Shown here piece after piece: positions 33,245 to 44,278 of a stretch of 64,000 bases of DNA. A program made the position numbers and the translations under genes. Every line of letters starts with the position of its first letter. Position 1 is the first letter of the stretch. The stretch comes from Sternotherus odoratus (lineage: Eukaryota; Chordata; Testudines; Kinosternidae): the NCBI GenBank assembly GCA_032164245.1, contig JAVMKO010000164.1, positions 1 through 64,000 of the forward strand, read 5' to 3'. A model generated the notes under the pieces. That model did no database searches, was not told the origin of the DNA, and saw only the letters and a program-made list of their open reading frames with translations.

Positions 33245-33340
33245 GGAACAAAGTTCTGTGGCACTTTAAAGAATAACTATAAAGTTTTGAAGCATAAGCT
33301 TTCATTGGCTAATACCCACTTTGTTGGATGCAAGCAGTGG
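33245..33340 (-). mobile_element. PLE terminal sequence, copy 2 (inverted)
   Basis: It is the reverse complement of the copy at 34,266 with scattered changes. The stem-II-like hairpin has decayed (GTGGG against CCAAT). Confidence 0.7.
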
Positions 33341-33434
33341 AAGTGTCCAGGGGCAGGTATAGAAAAGTAGGTAAGAACCAGGTAGGAGGTAACAAGGTTA
33401 GTCCAATTAGGCTGAACTAGCTTGTTATCTCCAA

Positions 33435-34031
33435 TCAGGGAGGGTGGGTTATTCTTCTAGCAGTTGAATGGAGGGTGTGAACTCTGAGAGAGGAGAAGCT
33501 ATTTTTGTAATTAGCAAGCCACTGAAGGTCTTTGTTCAGTCCCAGATTGATTGTGTTAAATTTGCAAATTAATTGCAGCTCTGCAGTTTCCCTTTGCAGT
33601 CTGGCCTTGAAGTTTTTTTGCTGCAGTATGGTGACTTTTAAATCTGTAATTGTGTGTCCAGGCAGGTTGAAGTGTTCTCCTACAGGTTTTTGTATATTGC
33701 CGTTCCTAATATCTGATTTGTGTGCATTTATCCTTTTTCGTAGGGACTGTCCAGTTTGGCCGATGTACATAGCAGAGGGACACTGGTGGCATATAATGGC
33801 ATATATGACATTGGTAGATGTGCAGGTGAATGAGCCAGTGATGGTATGGTTGATCTGGTTAGGTCCTGTGATGGTGTTGCTGGTGTAGATATGTGGGCAG
33901 AGTTGGCATCGAGGTTTGTTGCATGGATTGGTTCCTGAGTTGGAGTTATTGTGGTGCAGTGTGCTGTTGCTGGTGAGAATCTGCTTAAGGTTGGCAGGTT
34001 GTCTGTGTGCAAGGACTGGCCTTCCTCCCAA
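33435..34031 (-). pseudogene. PLE GIY-YIG endonuclease fragment
   Basis: About 198 codons remain open. The domain order is an Asn/Pro-rich linker, a C-x4-C-x2-C cluster, then the GIY-YIG core with VIY, YIG, the conserved Arg and a downstream EHFNLPGH. In active PLEs this domain nicks target DNA for integration, probably with a preference set by the linker. Without the reverse transcriptase domain the element cannot be autonomous. Confidence 0.85.
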
Positions 34032-34265
34032 GGCCTGTGAAAGTGAGGGATTATTGTCCAGGATGGGTTGGAGGTCACTGATGATGCGTTGCAGAGGTTT
34101 TAACTGAGGACTGTAGGTGATGGCCAGTGGTGTTCTGTTGTTTTCTTTCTTGGGCTTGTCTTGCAGCAGCAGGCTTCTGGGTACATGTCTGGCTCTGTTG
34201 ATCTGTGTTCTTATTTCCTTGTGCGGGTATTGTAGTTTTCAGAAAGCTTGGTGAAGATCTCGTAG

Positions 34266-34412
34266 GTGTTGGTCTCTGTCTTGCATCCGACAAAGTGGGT
34301 ATTAGCCCACGAAAGCTTATGCTTCAAAACTTTATAGTCTTTAAGGTGCCACAGGACTCTTTGTTACCTCTGCTATTCCAGACTAACACGGCTACCTCTC
34401 TGATTCTGTAGA
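34266..34412 (+). mobile_element. PLE terminal sequence, copy 3
   Basis: It runs from GCATCCGACAAAGTGGGTATT to AACACGGCTACCTCTCTGAT and keeps a 5-bp GTGGG/CCCAC hairpin next to CGAAAGC. Confidence 0.7.
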
Positions 34413-34549
34413 GATTGATATAAAATGCCCTAAACATTTGCCCCACTTCTCTGTAGTTGTTTATTTCTAATTGAATATGTCCTGAGATATTCCCGTCTCT
34501 CTCATTATAAAAACTAAGAGAATCTCAGATTTACACCTTTTCTCAGAGT

Positions 34550-34780
34550 CCTGACTATGGATATAAAATGTTCTCAAATGTTGCCGATTTCCTCTCTATT
34601 CATTTAACAAATACTGAAGTGAAACACTCAGATTTTACCTCATAACAACTAATTCAGCTTCCTGGGTCAGATGCTGAAGCTGCTTAGGGATTTGGAGGAC
34701 CAGGCTTAGCAGCAGCTGCTCCCCCAGCTGAGATTCTTTGCTGGGAAGTAACCTTATGTAACCCTTCTGCCCATCAGAGT
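34550..34780 (+). pseudogene. diverged third relative of the KRAB-ZNF duplicated block (non-coding part)
   Basis: The stretch CAGCTTCCTGGGTCAGATGC, then TGAGATTCTTTGCTGGGAAG, aligns with the intronic part at about 7,158-7,265. No KRAB or leader exon is preserved nearby on this strand. Confidence 0.55.
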
Positions 34781-35200
34781 TGGCAGCAACAAGGGCCGGG
34801 TTCAGTATCCAGGGGTTCCTTTCCAATGATACAATACAAAACTACCTCGAGCCCCCACCCAGTGACCTGTGGGACAACCATATACCACCCTTCTGGGCAC
34901 CTCTCACAAGCACAGAGTCTGAGTGCACCAAACCCTTTTAATAACAGAGAGAAACAATGTGGCATTATATTGGGGAAACACCATAAAGAGGATTCATAAA
35001 CCAAACCATGAGCCAGAATCCCCCCAAAGTCACCCAAGGTCCCAAAAGTTCCACAGCCCAAAAGTCTCTGCAGAGTCCAGCAACCCTTCCCTGAGGCCCT
35101 GAGATTTTCAGGGTCCTTTTTCCCTCCATGCATCACCTTCCTCTTTTACCCCATTCCCACCTCACTTTCTCCTTTGGCAAGTCATGCAGTGAGACCAGCA
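34775..35200. mobile_element. interspersed repeat, also at 38,990-39,150
   Basis: Sequence from GGCAGCAACAAGGGCCGGGTTC onward is shared with 38,990-39,150 (AGTCGGCAGGAACATGGCCC). The family is not named; an LTR is likely. Confidence 0.5.
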
Positions 35201-36200
35201 GGAAGAGCTGGCCTCTGTGGGCCAACCGCCAAGGGCAGAGGAGGCCGAGCTACACAGCTCCGAGAGGTGACTGGTCTAAATCCTCTAGCTTTCCCCAGGT
35301 GATGCCACGGTGCTTTCTCAACTCATTGCCCCACCCTCTGTCTGATAGGGGTTGGGATTATCTTGGCTGGGATGTCACTTGGTCTAGGGGAAGCCATGAC
35401 AGGGAGAGTAGGAGTTAATTTCACAGGCCTATTTCCAGGCTGTAATCTGTGCACACCCTGCTCTGTGGGAGGGATCGTGGTAGCCCAGACTCAGAGCTGG
35501 AACAGGCCCCTGATTTAGGGGGTGGCTGCCTAGTTTACAGCACTCTGATGTCTCAGACAATCTGTCTCTCTCAAACCCTCAGATCTGTGTCCCCAGAAGG
35601 TTCTTGCACTGCCACCGCTCCTTTCACGTTCTATTGTAAGCAGCAGCATTGAGGGTTAGGGATGAGCCATAGGGACTTTGTGGATGGCAAGTGCTTCAGG
35701 AGTAAACCCAGCAACCAAAGAGGGAGAATATGAGGCTTTTTCTCTTTACTTAGCCACGTGCTGTGGCTCAGAGAGCTCTTTTAAATGTCTCCCATCCCAC
35801 AGCCTTGAAAAGGGGAAGGATTCTCAGGTTCTGGTTTGATTTGAATGAGGATCACTGGACCTAGAACCATTCACTTCCCTTTCATAGCAACACCTGTGAT
35901 ACACAGACCCAGGCTGAGATCAATGCTTACTGTTAGGAAAATACTAGTAAAAATATCTGATCTCCTGAACAACCTGGAGCAACATCAGACCACCTGAGAA
36001 TGAAACAATTTGTTTCTAACTTGGGGAATTTGATGACTAACAATTGCTGTGAAATGGGGGAACAGTAGCACCGCGATGCTCAGGGTTTGTTTAGACTAGG
36101 AAAAGTGATGGAGTGTAGGTCAGGTGGAGGGGAAAGCTAATGCCAACCACTGCACCAGGACTACATCTGCATTACAAGAATAACTGTCTTTTTACACCAA
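35200..36200. other. no gene recognised
   Basis: Mixed sequence before the zinc-finger relic. I see no supported exon, although parts may be introns of a decayed KRAB-ZNF on the minus strand. Confidence 0.4.
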
Positions 36201-36235
36201 GATTAGTAACTTGAGCAGCCAACACCATGTACAGT

Positions 36236-36440
36236 CCTAGTGGATGTAAGGCCCAGGCTTCTGACTGAAGCTTCTTCCACACTCAGAGCACATGTAGGGT
36301 GTCTCTGCGCAGCAGATTCTCTGATGCAAGATGAGGACTGAGCTATGATTGAAGGTTTCCCCACACTCAGATCAAGTGTAGGGTCTCTCTCCTGAATGGA
36401 TTCCATGATGTGTGATAAGGCTTGAGTGCTGATTGAAGTG
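36236..36440 (-). pseudogene. decayed C2H2 zinc-finger array
   Basis: The minus strand reads HHGIHSGERPYT, stop, [11 protein letters not shown]...[22 protein letters not shown]. Finger spacing and the linker are clear, but a stop falls in the first finger, one finger ends CC in place of the second His and the array breaks off. It is a relic of a KRAB-ZNF gene on the minus strand. Confidence 0.8.
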
Positions 36441-36549
36441 GGTGCTGGGAGGGGAACCCAGGAATCAGGGGGATATCAGGAAAGGATCCTAGCAGTGTGG
36501 GAAGTGGGCAGCTTGGAGAGCACAGGACTGGGGAGAGTGACTGTGTCCC

Positions 36550-36973
36550 TTTAAACCAGGGGTGGGAAAACTTTTTGGCCCAAGGGCCATATCGGGGTTG
36601 CAAAACTGTATGGAGGGCCAAGTAGGTAATGCTGGGCCTTCCCAAACAGCTTTGTCCCCACCTTTTATCTGACCCCTCCCCCCTGACAACCCCCTCAAAA
36701 CCCCACCCCATCCAACCCCCCCCACTCCATGTTCCCCGACTGCCCTGACCCCTGTCCACATCTCTAGCCCCTGACAGGCCCCCCCAAGGACTCCCACTCC
36801 TTATCCAACCCCCCATTCCCAAATCATTGACTACCCCTCTGAACCTCCACCCCATCCAACCCCCCACTGTTCCCTGACCCCTGACTGCCCCCAAGACCCC
36901 CTGCCCACCTCCTTACCATGCCACTCAGAGCAGTATGTCTGGCAGCCGCACAGCCCGGCAGGAGCCAGACACA
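36550..36973. mobile_element. hAT-type element, left part, interrupted by an LTR
   Basis: It starts CAGGGGTGGGAAAACTTTTTGGCC and holds the C-rich core shared with 19,860 and 49,850. The LTR at 36,979 sits directly after it, and the right end was not found beyond the LTR. Confidence 0.6.
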
Positions 36974-36978
36974 CTGCC

Positions 36979-38797
36979 TGTCACGTTACTGGAATTATTT
37001 GGGATCATATAGATCATTGGAGCAACCGAGGTCCTATAGTGACACCAAATCTTATGTGAAGGGGGTCATAATGTCAGGGGAAAATTAATGGCACGTCTCT
37101 CCCCCTTACCGTACACTCCGGCTAGTAGTGGCGGCGTTGAGGCAAGGAGCTCACAAGCTGTCAGAGACCATTGAAGAAACACACAAGTTAACTTTGATCA
37201 AAGGGGAAACTGAGGCACCCTCCTCTCGGTCAAGAAAGGGGGTTGGCAGCAGCTCCGTTTATTATCAGTACCAAGCAGACTTTTATAGAGTATATTCAAA
37301 GGGGAGGGGGAATGGGTGGAGGGAGGGACAGACCTACTTGAAGCATGCGCATCAGCAAACCCTTACATCACGCCTAGGTCATTGCCCTCTTGAGGCACCT
37401 GGTGTGTAGACCTTGAGAATGCTTACATGATGCCAACAAGCTTATGAATAGGTGTCTATTCATTCCCTAGCGAAATCGTTACATACATATAATGCAATCT
37501 GGCGATATAACACATTAGCTCATCTCGTGAGGCCTACAGCCTGTGATTGTCTAGGCAAGGTCACATTCTCGGTATAGATAACAATACAGAAACAACTTGT
37601 TGTGCAGCACTATTACACTGAATGTCTAAAGCCTCAAGCGAATGCTGTGCCACTCTTGGGGGTTTAACTATGTGATTGCTGGTGAGGAAGAATACATGGG
37701 GAGAAGGAGCAAGGGAAACTGAGTCTGCCCTAACAATAACAGGTGTCTATGACCAGGTTATGGAGGGCTAATTATGAATATGCCATTGATGTGTGTGTAT
37801 CTTTTTTTGGAACTAAAGTTATGAATATTGGCTATATGGTGCTTGTACTTCAAACTGATGCTTGGCTGCTGGGTGAAATCCCAGACAAGCTGTTGTTAAC
37901 TTGGCTGGCCTGGCTGATGGGCTGTTAAGGGACATCAGCTACACAATGGACTCTGGGAGCTTGGAATGCCCCAACCCAGACGAGAAGTCTACCAAAGAAC
38001 ATGCCAGGCAGCCTGTGCATAATGGCCACTGCCTGCAAATAATGAGTCATGCATGGTCATGTGATCTCCCCATGTGGCTCCAGAACTTCATGGGGGCTGG
38101 ACTTTTCACAGCAGGAACAAAGAGGTTTTTGCACCCAGAAAAAATATAAAGGAAGCTGCTACAGCCCCCCCATTTTTGTCTTCAATCTGCAGTGTTCAGC
38201 TAGCACCTACCTCTGGATGGGATTTTGCTACATGTGGAAGTTCTGACCATTGGATTGATGACCCATCCCTGGAGGGGATGCATTCCAGAGACTTTCATCT
38301 AAACCTGCAGTTTATTCTACTTTGCTGCAAGCCTGAACCAAGAGATGTGCCATTACTGCATGTAATTGATTTCTTTTAACCATTCTTAACCCTCACCTAG
38401 ACCTTTTTCCTTGTATAATAAACCTTTAGATTTTAAAGGATTGGCAACAGCGTGATTTGTGGGAAGATCTGATTTGTATATTGACCTGGGTCTGGGGCCT
38501 GATTCTTTGGAATTGGGGAGAACCGTTTTCTTTATTTGGGGTATTGGTTTTCATAACCATTGGACCCCAGGACAGGTGGCTGCTGGTGGTGATACTGGGA
38601 ATCTGGAGTGTCTAAGGGAATTGCTTGTGTGACTTGTGTTTAGCCAGTGGGGTGAAACCAAAGTCTTTTCTGTTTGACTGGTTTGGTTTACCTTAGTGTG
38701 GAAAAACCCCAGCTTTGGGCTGTAGTTGCCCCTTTGGAAGCAATCTGTCCTGATCTGACACTCACAGTTGGATCCCACCAGGAACAGCACCATCACA
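36979..38797 (+). mobile_element. solo LTR with 5-bp target duplication, interrupted by another LTR
   Basis: It starts TGTCACG and ends CCATCACA and belongs to the family of 17,792-18,859. A perfect 5-bp duplication CTGCC flanks it (36,974-36,978 and 38,798-38,802). A different LTR occupies 37,072-37,735. No internal viral genes remain. Confidence 0.9.
37072..37735. mobile_element. nested solo LTR of a second family, 664 bp
   Basis: It starts TGTCAGGG and ends CCCTAACA, near-perfect inverted ends, and is flanked by ATAA (37,068-37,071 and 37,736-37,739), a 4-bp target duplication. The sister LTR at 17,792 is uninterrupted at the same place. No coding sequence is attached. Confidence 0.85.
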
Positions 38798-38802
38798 CTG
38801 CC

Positions 38803-39315
38803 ACTCTGCCTCACTCCAGTTACTGCCCCATCCCTGGCCTGTATCTCCAGTGTGGAGGACATCACAGATCCCCCTCTCTGCCAAGGGGGCTTGCAGAGGA
38901 ATTTCCTTCCTGCCAGGCCCCCCCTCATTGAATAATTGCACAAGTTCATTGGAGCTCCTCCCCTTTCCCTGCTTCTGTCTGTCACCCTTCTGTCAGAGTC
39001 GGCAGGAACATGGCCCAGGTTCAATATCTTGGGGTTCCTTTTCAACAACACACCACAGAACCCACTCAAGGCCCCACCCAGTAACCTGGGACAATTCCAC
39101 ACCACCCCCTGGATGTCTCTAGAGGCAACACTTCCTAATAGCAAGCTCTGAGTCTCAAGGCTTGTCTACACTACTAACGGCAATGATGGGGTCAGCTCAG
39201 TAATGATCCCCAGCAGTGCAGACCAATGCACGTCCATTTTGATTCACTTAGTCAGGAAAACCACAGAATTCCCCGCCCCCGAGTAAAGTTTGCCTCTTGC
39301 AGATGGCTTGCAGAG
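38803..39315. other. repeat-derived sequence, no gene recognised
   Basis: Contains the 38,990-39,150 segment shared with 34,775-35,130. Otherwise nothing identified. Confidence 0.45.
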
Positions 39316-39843
39316 TATGAAGCAGGCTGCCTCTGCCCAGGAAATACCACCCTGCTCTTCCAGAAAAAAAGACCCTGCCACAGAAAAAACCATACGCCTG
39401 GCCTATGATTGAATCCTGGGTATTTTTAGTAAAAGTCATGGGCATGAAACAAAAATTCATAACTCCCAACATATACCACAAATAACCCTGAGAGAATCTG
39501 GGGGGGTGAAAGCTATTGGGCTCCAGCACCACCTGCTAGGTGGGGAGGGGGAAAGCACCAAAGGTCCCACTGTGGAGGGGGAAACCCTGGGGGTCTGCTG
39601 CCACTCTGACCACTGCAGTGGCTGGAAGCCTTGGAGGGCCAGGACTCTGCTGGGGCTTTATTTCTCCCATTAATCACTGTGGAAGTGTGAACAGGGAGAG
39701 AATTTGCTCCCCCTTTCGATGTGGAACAAATACAGGCAGGTGGAATTATTTCCAGAGCTGTAATATTAAGCTAGCAGAAGATGGTTTCGATCCATCGACC
39801 TCTGGGTTATGAGCCCAGCACGCTTCCACTGCGCCACTCTGCT
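39315..39843. repeat. initiator-tRNA unit, copy 1 of a direct duplication
   Basis: The tRNA at 39,772 and about 450 bp of flank are repeated about 1 kb downstream (40,322-40,626), in the same orientation. Shared landmarks are GAAGCAGGCTGCCTCTGCC and TTAATCACTGTGGAAGTG. Confidence 0.75.
39772..39843 (-). tRNA. initiator tRNA-Met (CAT)
   Basis: A 72-base gene, minus strand, starting AGCAGAGTGGCGCAGTGGAA with anticodon loop CTCATAA and T-arm GGTCGATGGATCGAAACC, which has the A at position 54 and related features of eukaryotic initiators. The A1-U72 end pair is present, with one G-T pair at the base of the acceptor stem. No T4 terminator is visible close downstream on the minus strand. Confidence 0.88.
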
Positions 39844-39929
39844 CCCTATAACCTTATCTGTAGGCTCTCTTCACAGAGCAGCTGAGTTTGGCTGAGTAAG
39901 TTTTACTCCCGAGCGGATCCTGCCCCCTA

Positions 39930-40260
39930 AAATAAAACTTCTCTGCACCATATTTTAAAATTCTGCAAAATTTATTTGTCAATAAACAAATGTGGAGGCT
40001 CCAGCATGGCAGTGGGGAGCACAGGCCACTGTGTGCAAAGAGATGGGAGAGCACCCGGCAGTCCCCCTCCCCTGGGATACAGACTCTGGCAAAACTGCCC
40101 CTCTCTGCTGCCTTCTCCGGGGTTAAAAAAAACAGTTTTGTGCTGTTGGGGAGGGGTGCATGACCACTCTTCTGGCTTCCCTTTGCTTCCCCATGAAAGA
40201 GTCATTTTTCTGCAGGAAAATAAAGAAATCTGGGGGGGACATGAGGTCTGTGCTTGACAG
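39930..40260. mobile_element. interspersed repeat (AAATTCTGCAAAATTTATT type)
   Basis: Part of a common turtle repeat, related to 61,430-61,510, with the run CTGCAGGAAAATAAAGAAATC at its other end. Ends and class are not settled; a DNA transposon is likely. Confidence 0.5.
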
Positions 40261-40321
40261 CGGTGCCGACTTTCCAAAGGAGTAAGATCTGAAACTTTCA
40301 GATGACTTGTTAAAGTTGCCT

Positions 40322-40626
40322 AGTATAAAGCAGGCTGCTTCTGCTCAGGAACCCTGCTGCTCCTCCAGGAATAAAAGACCCTGCTGCAGAACAAACCATG
40401 TGATTGGAGTCATAGCACAGCTCTCATTTCACAGGAGTGGGATAGGGCTCTGCTGGGGTTTTATTTCTTCCTTTAATCACTGTGGAAGTGTAAACAGAGA
40501 GGGAATTTGTTCCTCTTTTATATACAGAACAATCCAAGGTGGGCTGAATGATTTCCAGGGTTGTAAGTAATAAAACACAAGCTAGCGGAGAATGGTTTTC
40601 ATCCATCAACCACTGGGTTAGGGGAT
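40322..40626. repeat. initiator-tRNA unit, copy 2 of a direct duplication
   Basis: Diverged second copy of 39,315-39,843. Its tRNA has decayed to the 3' half (next entry). Confidence 0.7.
40583..40626 (-). pseudogene. initiator tRNA-Met relic, 3' half
   Basis: The minus strand retains CCTAACCCAGTGGTTGATGG and the 3' acceptor strand, with CTCCGCTAG in place of CTCTGCTA. The 5' half with the A box is gone. Confidence 0.7.
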
Positions 40627-41514
40627 TTAGACACTTTCTAGGCAGGTGATTGTCCATGTGTCACATCGCCAAAGCTGAACTGAAATCTGGTGGCTGCCTT
40701 CGCCTCCAGTTATGGAGGAGGATGAAGCGCCTGGGGATAAAATCGGCTGTTTTTCAGTGGGGTCAGAGGCAGCAATTATTACATTAAAATCTCTTCAGGG
40801 AAGTAGCTGTGAGTGGTCACCAAAAGTTTCTGTGTGTTCACATCTGTCCAGGAATGAGGCCTAAAGCAGAAATGGGGGAGGGGCTGTGAATTGAAATCAG
40901 GTGGAGAGAGAAATGTGTCCAAACCCAGTGAGACTGGATGTGGGGGAGAAATAACAAGTGATCCCAGCTCCTTCCCCCAGCCTTAGGTGGGGATTAGCTG
41001 TCAACAGCTGCAGCTGCTGCTCTGAGGGGAGCGGTATAAGTGTCTGTCTGTGGGTGCAGCCCACCAGCTGGTTCACCAGGGGCAGAAGGTGAGTGGCTGG
41101 GCTCGGATACACGAGGTGGGCTCTGAACTATGAACAAGGGTCTAAAAAAACAGCCTCCACTAGGTAGAGGATCCTGAGGCAGTGGAGTCTCAACATCGCA
41201 GTCATCAAGAGTCAAAGCTGCTTGGGGGTGAGCAAGGGGGGCGATGGCTCTAGTGGATTTTCAGTTCATCCCATTCATGACTTGCCCACAACAACCCGAC
41301 AGCCCCCAGCTCTCTCTCTGCACTAGGGTTGTGTGCTCTGTGGGAAGGGGCCTCTAGGGATGGGTATTTCCAGCTGCATTAAAGAGTCCTAAAGGAGAAG
41401 GAAAAGTTAATGCCTCAGAAAAGTCTCTGTCTGTGTGTTGGCTGGATGGAGGGTGTTTAGAAACCCCTCTGCTCTAGTCTCTCTTTTCTGAAGCAGGATG
41501 AAAAGGTAGCTAGT

Positions 41515-41587
41515 TGCCTTCTTGGAGGCTTGAACTCAGGACTTTCAGATTATGGGATTGACACGCTGCTAACTGAACTAAGAAGGC
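41515..41587 (-). tRNA. tRNA-Met, elongator (CAT)
   Basis: A 73-base gene whose minus strand starts GCCTTCTTAGTTCAGTTAGC, with anticodon loop CCCATAA and T-arm CTGAGTTCAAGCCTCCA. The 7-bp acceptor stem (GCCTTCT/AGAAGGC) is perfect. The T stem has mismatches at its base. A T4 run on the minus strand lies about ten bases downstream. Confidence 0.8.
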
Positions 41588-41655
41588 TTTAGGGGGGTTA
41601 TGGGCTCAGTGTGTGTAAGACCCTTCTACAGCAGTGAGTGGGGGCAGAGTTGGAG

Positions 41656-41837
41656 CCACAGATGTCCCTGCTTCTTCCAGCACATCCAGCCTCCTCTTTA
41701 ACCTGACTAGTAGGCGGAGTTTTAAGTCTCCCTCCCTCCTCAATTGAAATTTGGCCTGAGGGAGGGAGACTTAAAACTCCTCCTATTAGTCAGGTTGAAG
41801 AGGAGGCTGGATGTGCTGGAAGAAGCAGAGACATCTG
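41656..41837. repeat. foldback inverted repeat, arms of about 82 bp
   Basis: The left arm (41,656-41,742) and right arm (41,756-41,837) are near-perfect reverse complements over TCTGCTTCTTCCAGCACATC, CCAGCCTCCTC, GTTTTAAGTCTCCCTCC and more, with a short loop near CAATTGAAATTT. A diverged solo copy of the right arm is at 42,362-42,432. It could be a foldback-type transposon or a rearranged repeat. Confidence 0.85.
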
Positions 41838-42169
41838 GTGCCCGGACACCTGTCCTGGTAGCTAACTCAGCAGCAAATAAATCAGTTTGCTCTGTTAATG
41901 AGCACAAAGAAACATTTGGTGACCACTTACAGCAGCTTCCCTGAACATTTTTTTATTTAAGAATTGCTGCCTCCTACCCCCCTTAAGAACAGCTGATTTT
42001 ACACCCAGGGCTGGTTTGCTGCAAAGCCTGGAAGATCAGCGTTCTCAGCTCCCCTGATCCTATTCCTACAAGGATGAGTATTTTCCTTCCTGGTGGGTGA
42101 CTGACACCCGCTGGAACCAGAGGTGACTATGACTGCTCTAGAGTTCTCTTTTGATGTAGAAAATATCAC

Positions 42170-42385
42170 CGTTTTGGGGTGTCTGACTCCCTGGGAGGGA
42201 ATCCCAGAGTGGTTGTAGGCATGTCCATCCCAAGAAATGAGAGAAACAAGGAGGGTGAGGAAATATCTTTTATTGGCCAAGTTCAGTCGGTGAAAGGAAC
42301 AAGCTAGGAAGCCACAAAGAATCACTCATAGGTCTTGGTGTGGCTTGAAATTTGTCTCTCTCCTCAACTGAGATTTGGCCTGAGG
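42170..42385 (-). mobile_element. repeat of the GGCATGTCCATCCCAAGAAATG type
   Basis: This stretch is in the orientation of the right-arm segment at about 53,760-53,950 and opposite to about 44,420-44,600. The family has GCTCGAAAGCTTGTC-type ends in other genomes and may be PLE-derived. Confidence 0.5.
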
Positions 42386-43313
42386 GAGGGAGACTTAAAA
42401 CATTTCCTATTAGTCAGGCTGAAGAAGAGGCTATAAGAGTGGCCAGGTTGATGAGCTGGGTCTTGTGGAGTTTGGGGAGATGCAGTTGACTGGGGCATGG
42501 TGCTGACAAAATGCCTGAGGGCAGTGCTGTCCCTAGCCATTTGGATGCCCTATGCAGCCCCACCATGGGGAAGGGCTGTGTGGGGCCCCAGCCTCCCTTG
42601 CAGGATCTGGTGGGAGGAGCTGTTGGGGGCCTCTTTTGGGGGCCCCACATGGCCAGTGTACAGAGGTGATAACCAGGAGGTCAGGAGGAGCCTGCTCACC
42701 TTCCCTTACCCTGATCCCATCCATGCTGCTTGGGGCAGGAGGCTTGGGGAAAGGGATCCCTCCCCACTCATTGGCAGTGGTGGGAAGTGAAGCAACCTGG
42801 CCCCAGCCAGGTCTAGTCCACCAGCTTCCAGCCATGGTGCTCTGCTTCCTGCTGCCACTGAGAGCTGCGGCCAGTCCTTTCCTCAATCAGAGTGACATGA
42901 GTGTGGCCAGGGAAAGGGAAGCAGAGTGGGCTGGGAGCTGGTGGAGAAGAGCAGGCTGGGGCTGGGTTGCTCCACTTCCCACCACTGCCAGTGAGTGCAG
43001 GGTTGCTGTGGGAAGAGGTGGGATGGGGGAGTGTGGGGATCGGGGGAGGGGGAAGAGGCAGGGCAGAGGGTGTTGACCGGGATCCCACACACCCCAGGAC
43101 TGGCCCTACCCCTTACAGTGGGCACAACCCATGGGGGGATGGCCAAGGGATGGGGCTGGTTGACAGGGCTGGTGCAGCCATGGGCATTATGAAATTTTGG
43201 GGCAATTTGGTGCCAGGGCCAGGGCTGGGAAGAGAGAGAGCAACATGTTTTCTCTAGTGTCACTTTTTCTTGACTAATTTCTCCTCTCCATGAACTTCCT
43301 GTTTACTTTATGG

Positions 43314-43386
43314 GCCTGGCTAGCTCAGTCGGTAGAGCATCACACTTTTAATCTGAGGGTCCAGGGTTCAAGTCCCTGGTCAGCTG
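43314..43386 (+). tRNA. tRNA-Lys (TTT), partly degenerate
   Basis: The gene has GCCTGGCTAGCTCAGTCGGT, anticodon loop CTTTTAA and T-arm CCAGGGTTCAAGTCCCTGG. The D arm and A box are good. The anticodon stem has one mismatch (CACA against TCTG) and the acceptor 3' strand reads GTCAGCT, giving further mismatches. A T5 run follows about 36 bases downstream. Confidence 0.75.
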
Positions 43387-44184
43387 TAAGATTCTCTGTC
43401 TGTAGAGTCTGTTATGATGTTACTTTTTCTCTTCAAGATTTTGCCTTTCCTAGAAGGGCCTTTTGTGGGGGGGGGCTAGAAGGGAAAACTTCCTGAACCC
43501 CTCCCCCCCCTGTCCTCACAGGCTGGAGGAATAAAGGCCTCTGGCCATATAGGAGGTTCCTCCCAGATGGCTGCATTCTCCCATGGTGGAGGTGGAAGCT
43601 CTGTCTCCTGGGCTCTGTTTCTGCCTCCACGTGGCTGTGCTGACCTGGCTTTCCTGCCTGAGACAGGATGGGAGGAAAGTTTGGAGCTTTTGCTTCTTCT
43701 CGAGGGCTCCCTCCTCCAGCAGAGTGATGTGGGCTCTGCAGAGAGTCTGGGAAGGGAACAGACTCTATCAGCGACAGTGGATAAAGATGAGCCTGACTGG
43801 TGTGAAGGGCGTCTCAAGGTGCTTGCTTGGAAACTATCCCCTATAAACATCCCACTGTCTGTGCTTCGGACCTCTGGTCCTTTGCTCCTTGTTGTCTGTG
43901 ACCAGGCCCAATGAAATGGGTGGGGGAAGGGAAAACCTTGACCAATGGCTACCTTGCTCCTCTCCCTCCCCAGGCTCTGAGGGGTCAAAGTCTGGGCAGG
44001 ACTCTGGGCTCTGCATGAGGGACCCTGGCACAGGGGCTGGTGGGGGGAAGAGTTGTGGATCCCGACCTGCACTCCAGAGAGGAGGTGATAATTGAAGGGA
44101 ACCTTTTGACTCCTCCCGTCCCCACTGTCCCTGGGCTGGAATTCTCCATTCCAAGGGGTGAAGCCATTTAGTTAATAAAACCAG

Positions 44185-44278
44185 TACTCCAGGGGAGGCT
44201 TGAACTCACAACCTCAGCATATCCTCCCTCAACATTGCTCTATAAGTACTGTGTGCTAACCTATTGCACCACTGGATC
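44185..44278 (-). tRNA. tRNA-Ile (TAT) with intron
   Basis: A 94-base gene on the minus strand: GATCCAGTGGTGCAATAGGT, anticodon arm GTACTTATAGAG, an intron of about 20 bases at the canonical position, then TGAGTTCAAGCC and TGGAGTA. Eukaryotic tRNA-Ile-TAT genes usually have an intron here. Acceptor pairing is imperfect at the end (GATCC against GGAGT). A T4 terminator follows directly on the minus strand. Confidence 0.82.

Larger units (their letters stand above)
33245..34412 (-). mobile_element. Penelope-like element fragment with GIY-YIG endonuclease and inverted termini
   Basis: A minus-strand reading frame (33,435-34,031) encodes the C-terminal part of a PLE: a Cys-rich linker (NPCNKPRCQLCPH) and a GIY-YIG endonuclease domain (VIYAIICHQC...AMYIGQTGQSLRKRINAH). 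The RT-to-endonuclease linker precedes it with a frameshift (34,075-34,293). The reverse transcriptase catalytic part is missing. Both ends carry the same terminal sequence in opposite orientation (33,245-33,340 and 34,266-34,412), an arrangement known for PLE terminal repeats. Confidence 0.85.
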
